This document shows positions 9,829-18,726 of a stretch of 64,000 nt of DNA, piece by piece. Where the stretch lies: NCBI RefSeq assembly GCF_002844395.1, contig NZ_CP025197.1, forward strand, positions 1,488,001 to 1,552,000, written 5' to 3'. The notes below the pieces were generated by a model. The model saw nothing but the letters and a program-made list of their open reading frames with translations, searched no databases and was not told the origin of the DNA. The position numbers and the translations under genes are program-made. Within the stretch, counting starts at the first letter, position 1. Every line of letters starts with the position of its first letter. This DNA is from Acetivibrio saccincola. GTDB lineage: Bacteria; Bacillota; Clostridia; Acetivibrionales; Acetivibrionaceae.

Positions 9829-12819
9829 ATGGCTAAAACTCCTGAAGAACTTTTAGAAAAGGGCTTTGAAGAGTATATAGAGGAGCATCTTTTAAAATCT
9901 GGATATATCAAGGGTAACCCTGACGACTATAACAAAGAATTTGCCCTTGACACTAAAATTCTGTTTGACTTTTTAGAAGATACCCAGCCCAAGAAAATGG
10001 AAAGATTAAGAGAAATTTATAAAGACCAGTATCAATTTAAGATTTTAAGCCGATTAAATCGTGAACTTAGTAACCGTGGTATGATTGATGTATTAAGGCA
10101 TGGGATTAAAGATTATGGCGTATACTTGGACCTTGCCTATTTTCAGCCTGCCAGCAAATTAAATGATGAGATGGTAAAACTCTATGAAAAGAATCGGATA
10201 TCCGTCACAAGGCAGGTACACTACAGTACCAAAAACGAAAACAGTATAGATATGCTTATCTGTGTGAACGGACTTCCGGTTGTTGTATTAGAACTTAAGA
10301 ACCCTTTTACTGGTCAAACCTATGAAGATGCAATCATGCAGTACAAGAAAGACAGAAGCCCTAATGAACTGTTGTTTCAGTTTAAGAAAAGAGCCATTGT
10401 ATTCTTTGCAGTAGATACTCAAGAAGCCTATATGACTACGAGGCTCTCAGGAGATAAAACTTCTTTTCTTCCATTTAATAAAGGTTGTGATGGAGGAAAA
10501 GGAAATCCAGACAATCCTGATGGCTTAAAAACGGATTATCTTTGGGAAGAGATACTTCAAAAAGATAGCCTGATGGACATATTAAAAAGATTTGTATTTA
10601 TAGAGACTCAAGAAAAGAAAGACATAGACGGTAATACTTATACCTCGGAAACCGTCATATTCCCAAGATACCACCAATTAGATGTAGTAAGGAAACTGGA
10701 AGCCGATGCAAAAAAGAAAGGCGTAGGGACGAACTATCTTGTGCAGCATAGCGCAGGGTCAGGGAAAACCAACTCCATATCATGGCTTGCCCACAGACTT
10801 GCCAATCTTCATGATGATAATGATAACCCTGTATTTGATTCGGTTATTGTTATTACGGATAGAAGAGTTTTGGACAGGCAGTTGCAGGATAGTATTTATC
10901 AATTAGAGCATAAACACGGAGTTGTACAGAAAATAGATAAAGACTCAAATCAATTGGCTGATGCCCTGAAAAGTGGAACCAGGATTATTATCTCTACCCT
11001 GCAAAAGTTTCCTTTTATCATTGAAAAGGTAGGAGAGTTGGAAAATCGTGAGTATGCCGTCATTATAGACGAGGCTCATTCCAGCAGTGCAGGGGAAAAT
11101 ATGGCTTCATTAAGGGAAGTTTTGTCGACAAACAGCCTTGAAGAAGCAGCGAAACTGGATGAAGAGTTGGAAGGCAAGGAATATGACCCTGAGGAGGAAA
11201 TTATAAAAACAATAAAGAAAAGGGGAAAACAGCCGAATATTAGTTTCTTTGCTTTTACTGCCACACCTAAAGCAAAAACATTAGAGATGTTTGGAACCAT
11301 AGGTGATGATGGACTTCCTCATCCTTTCCATTTATATTCTATGAGACAAGCGATTGAGGAAGGATTTATCCTTGATGTACTTCAAAACTATGTAACTTAT
11401 GAAACTTATTTTAAACTGGCAAAGAAAATTGAAGATGACCCTGCATTTGATAAGGCGAAGGCCACAAAAGCGCTTACAAGATACGTCAGCCTTCATCCTC
11501 ATAATATCGCTCAAAAAACTGAAATTATGGTAGAACACTTTAGAAACGTAACCAGGCATAAAATAGGCGGAAGAGCCAAGGCAATGGTTGTAACCAGTTC
11601 CAGGCTTCACGCTGTACGATATAAACTTGCTTTTGATGAATATATAAAAAAGAAGGGTTACAAGGATATGAAAACCCTTGTAGCCTTCACAGGAACAGTA
11701 AAGGATAATGGAGTGGAGTATACTGAGAGTGGTATGAACAAATTTAAGGAGTCAGAACTTCCAGAACGTTTTGCCACTGATGAATATCAAGTACTGTTAG
11801 TTGCAGAAAAGTATCAGACAGGTTTTGACCAGCCACTTTTACATACCATGTATGTAGACAAAAAATTGTCAGGAGTCAAGGCGGTACAGACTTTATCAAG
11901 GCTTAACAGAACTTGCCCAGGAAAAGAAGATACCTTTATTCTTGATTTTGTAAATAAAGCAGAGGATATTCAAGAAGCGTTTAAACCTTATTATCAGGCA
12001 ACTATTGTGGAAGAAGTAACGGAACCAAATATTCTATACGATATTGAAAATCAATTACATGCCTATGGAGTATATATAAAAGATGAGTTGGATAGGTTTA
12101 ATAATATATATTTTAAACCGAAGGATAAAAGGACTTCTAAAGACAGGGCTATATTAAACCACTTAATAGATGTAGCAGTAGAAAGATTTAAAAAACTGGA
12201 AGAACAACGGAAGCAAGATTTTAGTGGCCAAGCAACGAAATACATAAGACTTTACTCATTCATACTACAAATTACACCTTTTGAAGATGTTGAATTACAT
12301 AAGTTGTATGTATATTTAACATATTTGCTTAAAAAACTGCCAAAAGAAAAAGGTTCTACTATACATCTGGCGGATGAAGTTGCTTTGGAATATTATACTG
12401 TTAAAAAGACATTTGAAGGGAGCATCTCATTAACCCCAGATGATGAGAATGTACCAGTTACACCTGTAAAATTTGCAGGAACTGGGGTAAAGGAAGAACA
12501 GAAAGAATATCTGTCCAGCATTATTGAACGGCTTAATAAGCGGTTTGGAACTAACTTCACAAAAGCGGACCAGTTATCGGTAGAGCAAATAAAAGAGGAT
12601 TTTGCCGCTGATGAAGATTTGGTTCAAAAGGCTAAAACAAATACTATTGATGATTTTAGATTTGCCTTTGAAAAAGTGTTTATAAACAAAGTGATTGACA
12701 GAATGGACCAGAATCAGGTATTTTTTACCCGTGTTTTAGACGATGAGCAATTTAGGAATGCCCTTATGGAGTATATGCTGGTCGAAACTTATGAGAAATT
12801 AAATAGTATGGTGAAGTAA
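9829..12819 (+). CDS. hsdR: Type I restriction endonuclease subunit HsdR
   Basis: The motor and nuclease subunit, 996 residues, cuts unmethylated DNA after ATP-driven translocation. Visible elements in order: the PD-(D/E)XK nuclease core with VVVLELKNPF near residue 152 (Glu and Lys retained), Walker A SAGSGKT near 307, DEAH near 413 (VIIDEAHSS), FFAFTATPKAK near 473, and the motif V-VI region YQTGFDQPLL...QTLSRLNR near 663-694, followed by the C-terminal helical domain that docks on HsdM. The length is normal and I see no lesions, so the system should be active. The start has GGGGGG upstream at good spacing, 16 bp after the DUF5655 gene. Confidence 0.95.
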   Translation: MAKTPEELLEKGFEEYIEEHLLKSGYIKGNPDDYNKEFALDTKILFDFLEDTQPKKMERLREIYKDQYQFKILSRLNRELSNRGMIDVLRHGIKDYGVYLDLAYFQPASKLNDEMVKLYEKNRISVTRQVHYSTKNENSIDMLICVNGLPVVVLELKNPFTGQTYEDAIMQYKKDRSPNELLFQFKKRAIVFFAVDTQEAYMTTRLSGDKTSFLPFNKGCDGGKGNPDNPDGLKTDYLWEEILQKDSLMDILKRFVFIETQEKKDIDGNTYTSETVIFPRYHQLDVVRKLEADAKKKGVGTNYLVQHSAGSGKTNSISWLAHRLANLHDDNDNPVFDSVIVITDRRVLDRQLQDSIYQLEHKHGVVQKIDKDSNQLADALKSGTRIIISTLQKFPFIIEKVGELENREYAVIIDEAHSSSAGENMASLREVLSTNSLEEAAKLDEELEGKEYDPEEEIIKTIKKRGKQPNISFFAFTATPKAKTLEMFGTIGDDGLPHPFHLYSMRQAIEEGFILDVLQNYVTYETYFKLAKKIEDDPAFDKAKATKALTRYVSLHPHNIAQKTEIMVEHFRNVTRHKIGGRAKAMVVTSSRLHAVRYKLAFDEYIKKKGYKDMKTLVAFTGTVKDNGVEYTESGMNKFKESELPERFATDEYQVLLVAEKYQTGFDQPLLHTMYVDKKLSGVKAVQTLSRLNRTCPGKEDTFILDFVNKAEDIQEAFKPYYQATIVEEVTEPNILYDIENQLHAYGVYIKDELDRFNNIYFKPKDKRTSKDRAILNHLIDVAVERFKKLEEQRKQDFSGQATKYIRLYSFILQITPFEDVELHKLYVYLTYLLKKLPKEKGSTIHLADEVALEYYTVKKTFEGSISLTPDDENVPVTPVKFAGTGVKEEQKEYLSSIIERLNKRFGTNFTKADQLSVEQIKEDFAADEDLVQKAKTNTIDDFRFAFEKVFINKVIDRMDQNQVFFTRVLDDEQFRNALMEYMLVETYEKLNSMVK

Positions 12820-12869
12820 AGGTGACCAATAGATAGTGTTTAAAAGCATTTTACTTATGGGGGAGCAAT

Positions 12870-14021
12870 ATGAGTTTTGATTATAAACTTCTTGGTAGAA
12901 AGATAAAAGAGGCAAGAGAAAGCCTTCTTATTGAAAAAGACGAAATTGCTAAATATTTAAGATGCTCAGTTGAAGAGTATGAAAAAATCGAAAGTGGTGA
13001 ATTAAATAGCATAGATGGAGATACAATCATAATCATTTCTCAAGTGTTAGAAATGGATTTTAGATAGTTTGTCTCTGGTGATTATGTATCTGCAGAATCA
13101 CAGGTTAAGGAACTTTTTAGGCAAAATGGAGATATAACTAAGAATGATAGAAAAGCGATTCGGAAATTTATTAGACTATGTGAAGAAAAACATAATTTAG
13201 AAGATTTGCTATCGAGACAAAAGCCTATGCCATATGATTATAGTAAATATGAATTTAAAAGTGATAATCATAAATACCAGGGAATAACTGCTGCGTATTT
13301 AGAAAGAGAACGTCTTAAAATTGATGATTCTATCAATGATATCTATGGCCTTTTGCGAAAACAAAAGATTCATATTTTTAGAAGAAAACTTGAAGATAGC
13401 GACATTTCTGGTGTTTACATAAAACATCCAATTGCTGGGCATTGTGTACTTATTAACTATTCAGATGATTTATATAGACAGAATTTCTCTATGGCACATA
13501 AATACTGTCATGTCCTTTTTGATTCTGGCAAAGAACAATCAATTACATATTTTAACAGAGAAATGGATTATGTAGAAATCCGTGCAAATAATTTTGCGAG
13601 TAATTTTCTGCTTCCTGACAAGGGAATAGAATCAATTAATACTGATATTTCATACGAAGAACTAATAAAGATAATTTTAGACATATGCAATCACTATAAT
13701 GTTAGTAGTAAAGTTGTAATATATAGGTTAAAAGGAAAAAGGTTTAGTGAGAAACTTATAGAAAGACTATTAAAAGATGAAAGACTCATTATATCAAAGT
13801 CTGATAAGATTGACCCCGAATTGGTTGGAGCATCAAAAAATCTTCATGAAAGATTGAAAAAGATTATTGAAAGTGGAATTTCACTGGAATTTATAGAGTT
13901 GGTAAGAAACGCTTATCAACAGAATGAAATATCTTATGGCAAAATGCTGGAATGCTTACAAATGAATATTGAAGATGCAAAACAGTTGATTGACTTATGG
14001 GATGTTTACATGGAGGTGTGA
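12870..14021 (+). pseudogene. XRE-ImmA/IrrE regulator interrupted by an in-frame TAG, catalytic Glu lost
   Basis: Residues 1-65 form an XRE helix-turn-helix (LLGRKIKEARESLLIEKDEI). A TAG at 13065-13067 ends it, but the same frame continues open (FVSGDYVSAESQVKELFRQN) to 14021 and reads into an ImmA/IrrE peptidase domain with FSMAHKYCHVLFDSG and RANNFASNFLLP. Relatives are single proteins of about 380 residues, matching the length if the TAG replaced one sense codon (probably Tyr). The metalloprotease motif HExxH is HKYCH here, so the catalytic Glu is missing. It is either a pseudogene, two separately translated parts (TTG 13206 could start the second) or an amber-readthrough product. It lies 2 bp before the PIN gene, as in toxin-antitoxin pairs of this class. 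Confidence 0.75.
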
Positions 14022-14023
14022 TA

Positions 14024-14566
14024 ATGAGCAGTATCGCTGTTATTGATACGAGTACGTTGATAAATTTAAAGAATATTAAGTGTAGTAGTTTAATAGATTA
14101 CTTAGAATATTATTTATGCACTACTATTTATGTTATACAGGAAATTGAAAAAGGAAAAGAAGATACCAAAAATTTTTATAGACAGTTAGTATCTAAAAAT
14201 AAAATCAAACATGTAAAACTATCTATTGAAGATTTAATAGAGATGGCACAAGTTCCAGAGCATAAGAAAAGAATTAGTAATGCAGAGTTGTCATGTTTTG
14301 TTAAGGCCAAAAACTTTGGATGTATAACTTTTTGTGATGATAAAAGAGCAATAAATTATGCTAAAAGATACATAGAGTTAGGCGAAATTGTTGGAATAAT
14401 TCATCTTATAAAAGAAGCATACATTAGAGGATATATTGGAGATAATGAAGTATCAACCTATCAGAATAGATTGAATAAGAATAAATTTAAAATACAAGGG
14501 GATTTGCTAAGCGAAGTTGCTGCAGAAAAACTTAGACTTCTTATGGAAGGCAAAGCGATATCATAG
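14024..14566 (+). CDS. PIN-domain protein, putative toxin ribonuclease
   Basis: The 180-residue product opens with IAVIDTSTLINL, the first acidic residue of a PIN active site, and has further acidic positions in VIQEIEKGKED, ISNAELSCFVKA and TFCDDKRA, in the usual order. PIN proteins are Mg2+-dependent RNases, and those paired with XRE-ImmA/IrrE genes are thought to be toxins. The start at 14024 follows GGAGG at 7 bases; an in-frame upstream start at 13997 lies inside the previous gene. The 2-bp gap indicates co-translation. The substrate is unknown. Confidence 0.75.
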   Translation: MSSIAVIDTSTLINLKNIKCSSLIDYLEYYLCTTIYVIQEIEKGKEDTKNFYRQLVSKNKIKHVKLSIEDLIEMAQVPEHKKRISNAELSCFVKAKNFGCITFCDDKRAINYAKRYIELGEIVGIIHLIKEAYIRGYIGDNEVSTYQNRLNKNKFKIQGDLLSEVAAEKLRLLMEGKAIS

Positions 14567-15100
14567 ATGAGTTAATATTTATGGAAAAAATACATTATAT
14601 GAAAGAAGTAAAGTCAATTCTGTCAAGATATAAAGTGGATAGAATTGACTTGTTCATTATTATGCCTAATAAATATAAGTTTTCTTCAGAGGGCATTACA
14701 TTTTTTCATTAACTTATGATAAGTACAAGTCTAATTGAAAAATAATGATTGTTTAAAGAATAGAGGAATAGTTAAATAACATTTGCAAATAACAATAAAT
14801 TGCGCTATCATTCTGAGTAGGATATAAGGAATTTAGATTTAAAGGATTTAGGTTGTAAGAAATAAAACACGGATGGAGGCACATCTCCTTTACGGCCAGT
14901 TTCACAACTGGAATTAAACGAAAGGGAGATGTGCCTTTTCACTTATTTATAATAAATATGTGGTGAAGGATATGATGTTGTATTTTCAGAAATAGCAGAT
15001 ATGAAATTTAACAGACGATGCTATCTTTGGAAGAGAACTTTATTTTATTGTTAGGATTTAGAGGGTAGAGTATAAAAATGCAGTTAAAGGGGATGAAAGA
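14567..15100. other. Gene-poor spacer with two structured elements
   Basis: No supported gene. AAGTCAATTCT (14611-14621) and AGAATTGACTT (14641-14651) form a perfect 11-bp inverted repeat with a 19-base loop. A 43-codon frame at 14581-14712 overlaps it without a ribosome binding site. The element at 14877-14936 is listed separately. The rest is A+T-rich with no signal I can name. Confidence 0.5.
14877..14936 (+). ncRNA. Nested stem-loop, possible terminator or structured RNA
   Basis: AGGCACATCTCCTTT (14877-14891) pairs with AAAGGGAGATGTGCCT (14921-14936) with a single bulged G. Inside it, CCAGTT (14896-14901) and AACTGG (14906-14911) form a second perfect stem with a TCAC loop. TTTTC follows the 3' arm. 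The 15-bp outer stem is far longer than needed for a terminator and no gene ends nearby. I match it to no known riboswitch; it may be a small RNA, a terminator or a mobile palindromic element. Confidence 0.5.
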
Positions 15101-15829
15101 ATGCTTACGCTTCAAGAATTCGTACAGAATATTTCAGAGGATTTTAAGAAAGTATTTCCTGAAGTGAGGGTAGAAGATAGGTTTATCCGTCTTGGGACAG
15201 GAGTAACTCATGTGGAATTGCCAATCAATAGCATGTATAAAGAATACCAAGTTACGGATTATGAAAGTATAAAGAAATTATATATAAAGATTTCAAATGA
15301 AATATTAAATCAATACAAATTTAAAGTAGACTACAATAATGTGTATCCATTGCTTAAAAGCAGGGAGTTTGGGAAAGGGGAAAAGAATTTAGGGTTTTAT
15401 AGAGAGCAAACCTTTGCTGATATAGACACATTTTATGTATCAGATGAAGGGGAAATTTTTAGATTTATTCTGAAAAGTGATGATGTAGAGTTTCACAGGG
15501 TGAAAAGGGCAGCGTGGGAAAACTTGAATAAGATGGCCAATCCATTGGTAAAGTTGGATAAGACACTTGATATTTTTTGCCTGAAGTATTCTACAGACTA
15601 TAATTCGACCCTGTTGTTAAGTACTGCACTACAGAATCAGATATGCAAAAAGATAGGGCGGGAATATCTTTTTGCAATTCCTTCTTCAACTACACTTATC
15701 ATAGCCAAATTTCGTCCTGAATATATTTCGATAATAAAGTCATTAATGGCAATAGACACAGACACGAACAGAATTTCGGATAAAGTGTATCAGTATAAAA
15801 ATGGGATATTTGATATTGCATCGGTTTGA
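15101..15829 (+). CDS. DUF1444-like cytoplasmic protein, unknown function
   Basis: The 242-residue protein has no signal peptide or membrane segment. The arrangement NVYPLLKSREF, then FADIDTFYVSDEGEIFRFI, and a C-terminal half with SSTTLIIAKFRPE resembles DUF1444 proteins of Firmicutes (the YtpQ type), whose function is not known. GGGG lies 9 bases before the ATG. The gene is monocistronic, flanked by long spacers. The assignment rests on pattern memory only. Confidence 0.55.
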   Translation: MLTLQEFVQNISEDFKKVFPEVRVEDRFIRLGTGVTHVELPINSMYKEYQVTDYESIKKLYIKISNEILNQYKFKVDYNNVYPLLKSREFGKGEKNLGFYREQTFADIDTFYVSDEGEIFRFILKSDDVEFHRVKRAAWENLNKMANPLVKLDKTLDIFCLKYSTDYNSTLLLSTALQNQICKKIGREYLFAIPSSTTLIIAKFRPEYISIIKSLMAIDTDTNRISDKVYQYKNGIFDIASV

Positions 15830-15989
15830 AAAGTATATTTATATTAAGGAAGTATAGGAATAAGGGTTAAGTATTATTTATTGATACTTACGGTGATTTA
15901 TTTCCTAATTTGTTTGAGTAAAAAGTTTGAGTTTAGGTATTTTGTATATTGTACTATACTAGTAATATATGGAAAGGAGATATTACAGT

Positions 15990-16271
15990 ATGAATAAGGT
16001 TTTAATTGAATGTGATACTCTTATTGATAAATATAAATTAAATAAAGAAGGCATTATAAAACAACTAGAAACGATTAAAATAGAAAAAGACCAGAATTTT
16101 ATAATTGCTTATGATAAGGATTTTAGGTTTACTCTAGTCGGTGAAATGAATATAAATAATAATTCAATAATTCTAACCAATGTTATAAAGGCCATTGATT
16201 TTAGGAAAATAGATAATTCAGACCTGTTCGAATTTATAAAGAGACAGGGGGTTAATAGGATTAAGGAATAA
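15990..16271 (+). CDS. Small hypothetical protein
   Basis: From ATG 15990 the product is 93 residues (MNKVLIECDTLIDKYKLNKE...). AAAGGAG lies 10 bases before this ATG and lies inside the frame if the earlier ATG at 15969 is used, so the later start is preferred. The protein is rich in Ile, Asn and Lys and has no membrane segment or motif I recognise. A strong bidirectional terminator begins at its stop codon and separates it from the convergent gene downstream. Confidence 0.6.
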   Translation: MNKVLIECDTLIDKYKLNKEGIIKQLETIKIEKDQNFIIAYDKDFRFTLVGEMNINNNSIILTNVIKAIDFRKIDNSDLFEFIKRQGVNRIKE

Positions 16272-16313
16272 GACCTTTGCGGATAGGGTTTTCTATCCTG
16301 CAAGGCCTTATTT
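16267..16313. terminator. Bidirectional terminator
   Basis: The arms AATAAGACCTTTGCGGATAG and CTATCCTGCAAGGCCTTATT pair over about 20 bp with few mismatches and a short loop, with A-runs on one side and T-runs on the other. It sits exactly between two convergent genes, which supports the minus-strand gene and argues against a plus-strand frame starting at 16277. Confidence 0.85.
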
Positions 16314-16315
16314 TA

Positions 16316-16621
16316 TTAGCATTTGGGTATTTCACTTTTTACTTTTTCCATGAAAATTCTTATGGTGGGGATATTGTTCATCAGGAGTTGATATTTATCT
16401 GGTTCTATTTCCTGCTGAATCTGATTTATGTACTGTTCAATTGTTTGAAGGTAAGAAAGGGATAAGGAATCGTAGGTATTAGGAGAAAGGAAACAAGTGA
16501 CTAATGCTGTAATTGCTTCACTTATTTCCCCTGAAGCCTTATCCCCCAAGATGCCCTTTGCAACCTGCTTCAGGTAATTTAGTTCCAGTCTGAAAACTTC
16601 TAAATTTATTATTATGACCAC
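16316..16621 (-). CDS. Hypothetical helical protein
   Basis: The 101-residue product reads like a real soluble helical protein (LNYLKQVAKGILGDKASGEI...). It ends at a bidirectional terminator shared with the convergent gene. The annotated GTG start directly abuts AAGGAG, so initiation may be a few codons further in, at a non-ATG codon. No family recognised. It is isolated on the minus strand within a plus-strand region. Confidence 0.55.
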   Translation of the reverse strand: MVIIINLEVFRLELNYLKQVAKGILGDKASGEISEAITALVTCFLSPNTYDSLSLSYLQTIEQYINQIQQEIEPDKYQLLMNNIPTIRIFMEKVKSEIPKC

Positions 16622-16784
16622 TCCTTCAGAAAATTTTGAGGTATTATACAGATGAGGACATTACAAATCAAAAAATCAGTGCAAAAATTTTATTTAAAGA
16701 ATTAAGAATTTTAATTGTCTTGTAAGGTGTCAATTAAATAAATGTGGACATAATATATATAGAAGTTAAGAATTGGAATTATGC

Positions 16785-16813
16785 TTGAAAAAATCATAAG
16801 GATGTGATATCAT
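16785..16813 (+). promoter_or_regulatory. Promoter of the MazF-like toxin-antitoxin pair
   Basis: TTGAAA (16785-16790), a 17-bp spacer and TATCAT (16808-16813) form a good vegetative promoter 34 bp before the antitoxin ATG. MazEF-type pairs usually repress their own promoter; no clear operator palindrome is visible. Confidence 0.55.
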
Positions 16814-16847
16814 AAGGGTAAGAAAGGCAAGAAAGGGGTTGTATAGA

Positions 16848-17042
16848 ATGGCGACGGTAGTTAGCATTAAGGATTATAAATTAAATCAAATACCTAAACG
16901 GCAGGATGTTTCCACTCTTGATATGATATTCAACCCCGTTAAGAGAAGAAAGTTTTATGCAGATATCGATAAAGACTATGTAGAAACAGATGATGAAAAA
17001 GAGATTTTCGATGAAATGACTAAAAGGCGGAGGGGTGAGTAA
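16848..17042 (+). CDS. Putative antitoxin of MazF/PemK-like pair
   Basis: From ATG 16848 the product is 64 residues, short and charged (MATVVSIKDYKLNQIPKRQD...), with an acidic C-terminal half ending in EMTKRRRGE. It stands 3 bp before a PemK/MazF-like gene, the typical antitoxin position. I see no clear AbrB or ribbon-helix-helix signature, so the role rests on position and size. The ATG is preferred over an upstream TTG at 16839 because GAAAGGGG precedes it. Confidence 0.6.
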   Translation: MATVVSIKDYKLNQIPKRQDVSTLDMIFNPVKRRKFYADIDKDYVETDDEKEIFDEMTKRRRGE

Positions 17043-17045
17043 GTT

Positions 17046-17549
17046 TTGCCCTGTCCAGCGTTGCCGAAAAATCCACAAAAGAGTACCCATTTTGAGAAGG
17101 GTTGCATTCACTGGTTTGATTTAACTGGTAATAGTGACCCTTCAATTGCTTCACAAAAGGCAAGACCATTTATAATTATTAGCAGATATAACCCTAAATC
17201 AAGCAGAGTTATTATTTGTCCAGTGTCAGACATGATACACTATTTAGAAAAAGATACATATGGCAATATAATACAACCGCAAAAATTAAAATATCCTTAT
17301 CACGCACCATTGTATAAAAAGGATTACCCTTTCCTGGATAAGGATAGTGTCGTACTTCTTGACCAGGTATATACTGTATCAAAAGATGAACTGTTTGAAG
17401 ACTGGTATATGGGACAAGTTGTAAACACAAGGGAGATAGATGAAGCAATTTTTTATAACTATGATTTATTTGCGTCTATTAATGAAGTTATTCAAGATTT
17501 GCTGAATTCCATTGAAAATATGCATATAGAAAAATACTCTAGAAAGTAA
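17046..17549 (+). CDS. MazF/PemK-like endoribonuclease toxin
   Basis: The 167-residue protein shows the PemK/MazF layout: GCIHWFDLTG near residue 19, ARPFIIISRYNPKSSRVIIC near 39-58 with the conserved PVS, and VVLLDQVYTVSKDEL near 100, where family members carry the V-L-D-Q-I motif. Such proteins are RNases that cut mRNA at short motifs. It is longer than typical MazF (110-120 residues), with an insertion near 65-95 and an extended C-terminus. TTG is the only suitable start, with GGAGGGG 10 bases upstream. Coupled to the preceding small gene. Confidence 0.75.
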   Translation: MPCPALPKNPQKSTHFEKGCIHWFDLTGNSDPSIASQKARPFIIISRYNPKSSRVIICPVSDMIHYLEKDTYGNIIQPQKLKYPYHAPLYKKDYPFLDKDSVVLLDQVYTVSKDELFEDWYMGQVVNTREIDEAIFYNYDLFASINEVIQDLLNSIENMHIEKYSRK

Positions 17550-17571
17550 TTTGAACTAAATTCAAGAATAG

Positions 17572-17610
17572 AAAACCAAGGGCTAATCAGTAGGACAAGT
17601 TCTTGGTTTT
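17572..17610 (+). terminator. Probable terminator of the toxin-antitoxin operon
   Basis: AAAACCAAG (17572-17580) pairs with CTTGGTTTT (17602-17610) across a 21-base loop and is followed by ATTATTTTTA. The 280 bp after it, up to the next gene, show no other feature. Confidence 0.55.
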
Positions 17611-17893
17611 ATTATTTTTACTTTATATATTAGTTAAAGTAGGATATAGGCTTATGTTTTAAGGATTTAAGGAATTGAAAGTTCATTAAAGCATTAAAAA
17701 TATTGCATTAACTTTATGTCAGATTTGGTTATTAAAAAATTGTGTTTATATAATGTTGAAGTAAAATGATATGGTAAAACAGACGTTGAATCGCAGGAGG
17801 TTATACAGAAATGGCGTAAAATGACTAAAGACGATGTTATCAGTGGCAAGAGTATTTAGATAAGTATTTTTATACAAGACTAGGAGGGAAATT

Positions 17894-18634
17894 ATGTTCT
17901 ATAATGCTCGATTAGAAATAAGTAAAGAAGTATGGTCTCAAATACTCACAGACAGAGAAGTTACTACAGAGTCTGACTTGAATATTCTAAAAATTGTGTA
18001 TGAGAGTAAAAACCATGAGATAGGAGCATCTGAGATAGCCTCAAAGTTAAACATTCCACATCATGTGTTAATCAACTTACAGATAAGCAGATTTAGCAAA
18101 CGTGTAATTCATAAAACAGGAGTCCAGCCACCTTTGAGAAGAGACGGAAAACCTAGATGGTGGCACGTTCCTTTTTTAGGATATAAAAAAGCAGGAAAAT
18201 TTCCTTGGATTATGCGTCCTGAACTGGTAATTGCCTTTGAGGAAGTTTTTGGTCAAAGTAATACTGAATTAGTTTATTCTGAAGAAATTACTATTGAAGA
18301 TATTTCTTCTCTATCCGAAGGTACAGTAAGACAGGTTTTTGTTAACCGTTATGAAAGAAATAGAAAGGCAAGAAGTATATGTATCGCCCATTATGGCAGC
18401 AAGTGTGTCGTTTGTGGTTTTGATTTCGAGAAGACATATGGACCAATAGGTAAGGATAAAATTCATATACACCATTTAATACCTTTGTCTGAGATACAAA
18501 AGGAATATGAAGTAGACCCTATACGAGATTTAAGACCAGTATGTCCTAATTGTCATCTTATAATTCACAGCAAGAGAGAACCTTTTACAATTGAAGAGGT
18601 AAGAGAAATGATTACTATGTCCAATAACGGTTAG
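17894..18634 (+). CDS. HNH endonuclease, McrA-like restriction type
   Basis: The 246-residue protein ends in a classical zinc HNH module: CVVCGFDF near residue 175, IHIHHLIPLSE near 197, then RPVCPNCHLIIHS near 215-227, giving the four zinc cysteines and the catalytic HH/N/H set. The N-terminal half (ASEIASKLNIPHHVLINLQI, then RWWHVPFLGYKKAGKFPWIM) suggests a winged-helix-like DNA-reading part. McrA-like enzymes cut modified foreign DNA. AGGAGG lies 7 bases before the ATG. It is the second HNH gene of this island and not a close copy of the one at 936-1790. Confidence 0.8.
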   Translation: MFYNARLEISKEVWSQILTDREVTTESDLNILKIVYESKNHEIGASEIASKLNIPHHVLINLQISRFSKRVIHKTGVQPPLRRDGKPRWWHVPFLGYKKAGKFPWIMRPELVIAFEEVFGQSNTELVYSEEITIEDISSLSEGTVRQVFVNRYERNRKARSICIAHYGSKCVVCGFDFEKTYGPIGKDKIHIHHLIPLSEIQKEYEVDPIRDLRPVCPNCHLIIHSKREPFTIEEVREMITMSNNG

Positions 18635-18726
18635 TAATTGTCTAGATAATGCACATTTAAACAGGCGAAAATGATAAATATTTTCGGGTTGGGATAAACG
18701 TATTTAATTTAAGGAGGTCCAAAACG

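Noticed and set aside
14581-14712. 43-codon frame (SILSRYKVDRIDLF) faintly like the start of a MNT nucleotidyltransferase
   Set aside because: No ribosome binding site, overlaps an inverted repeat, and the GS-x-AR catalytic motif is absent. Too weak to call.
16277-16465. 62-codon plus-strand frame with a hydrophobic product
   Set aside because: It starts inside the bidirectional terminator hairpin and overlaps the more protein-like minus-strand gene; no ribosome binding site.
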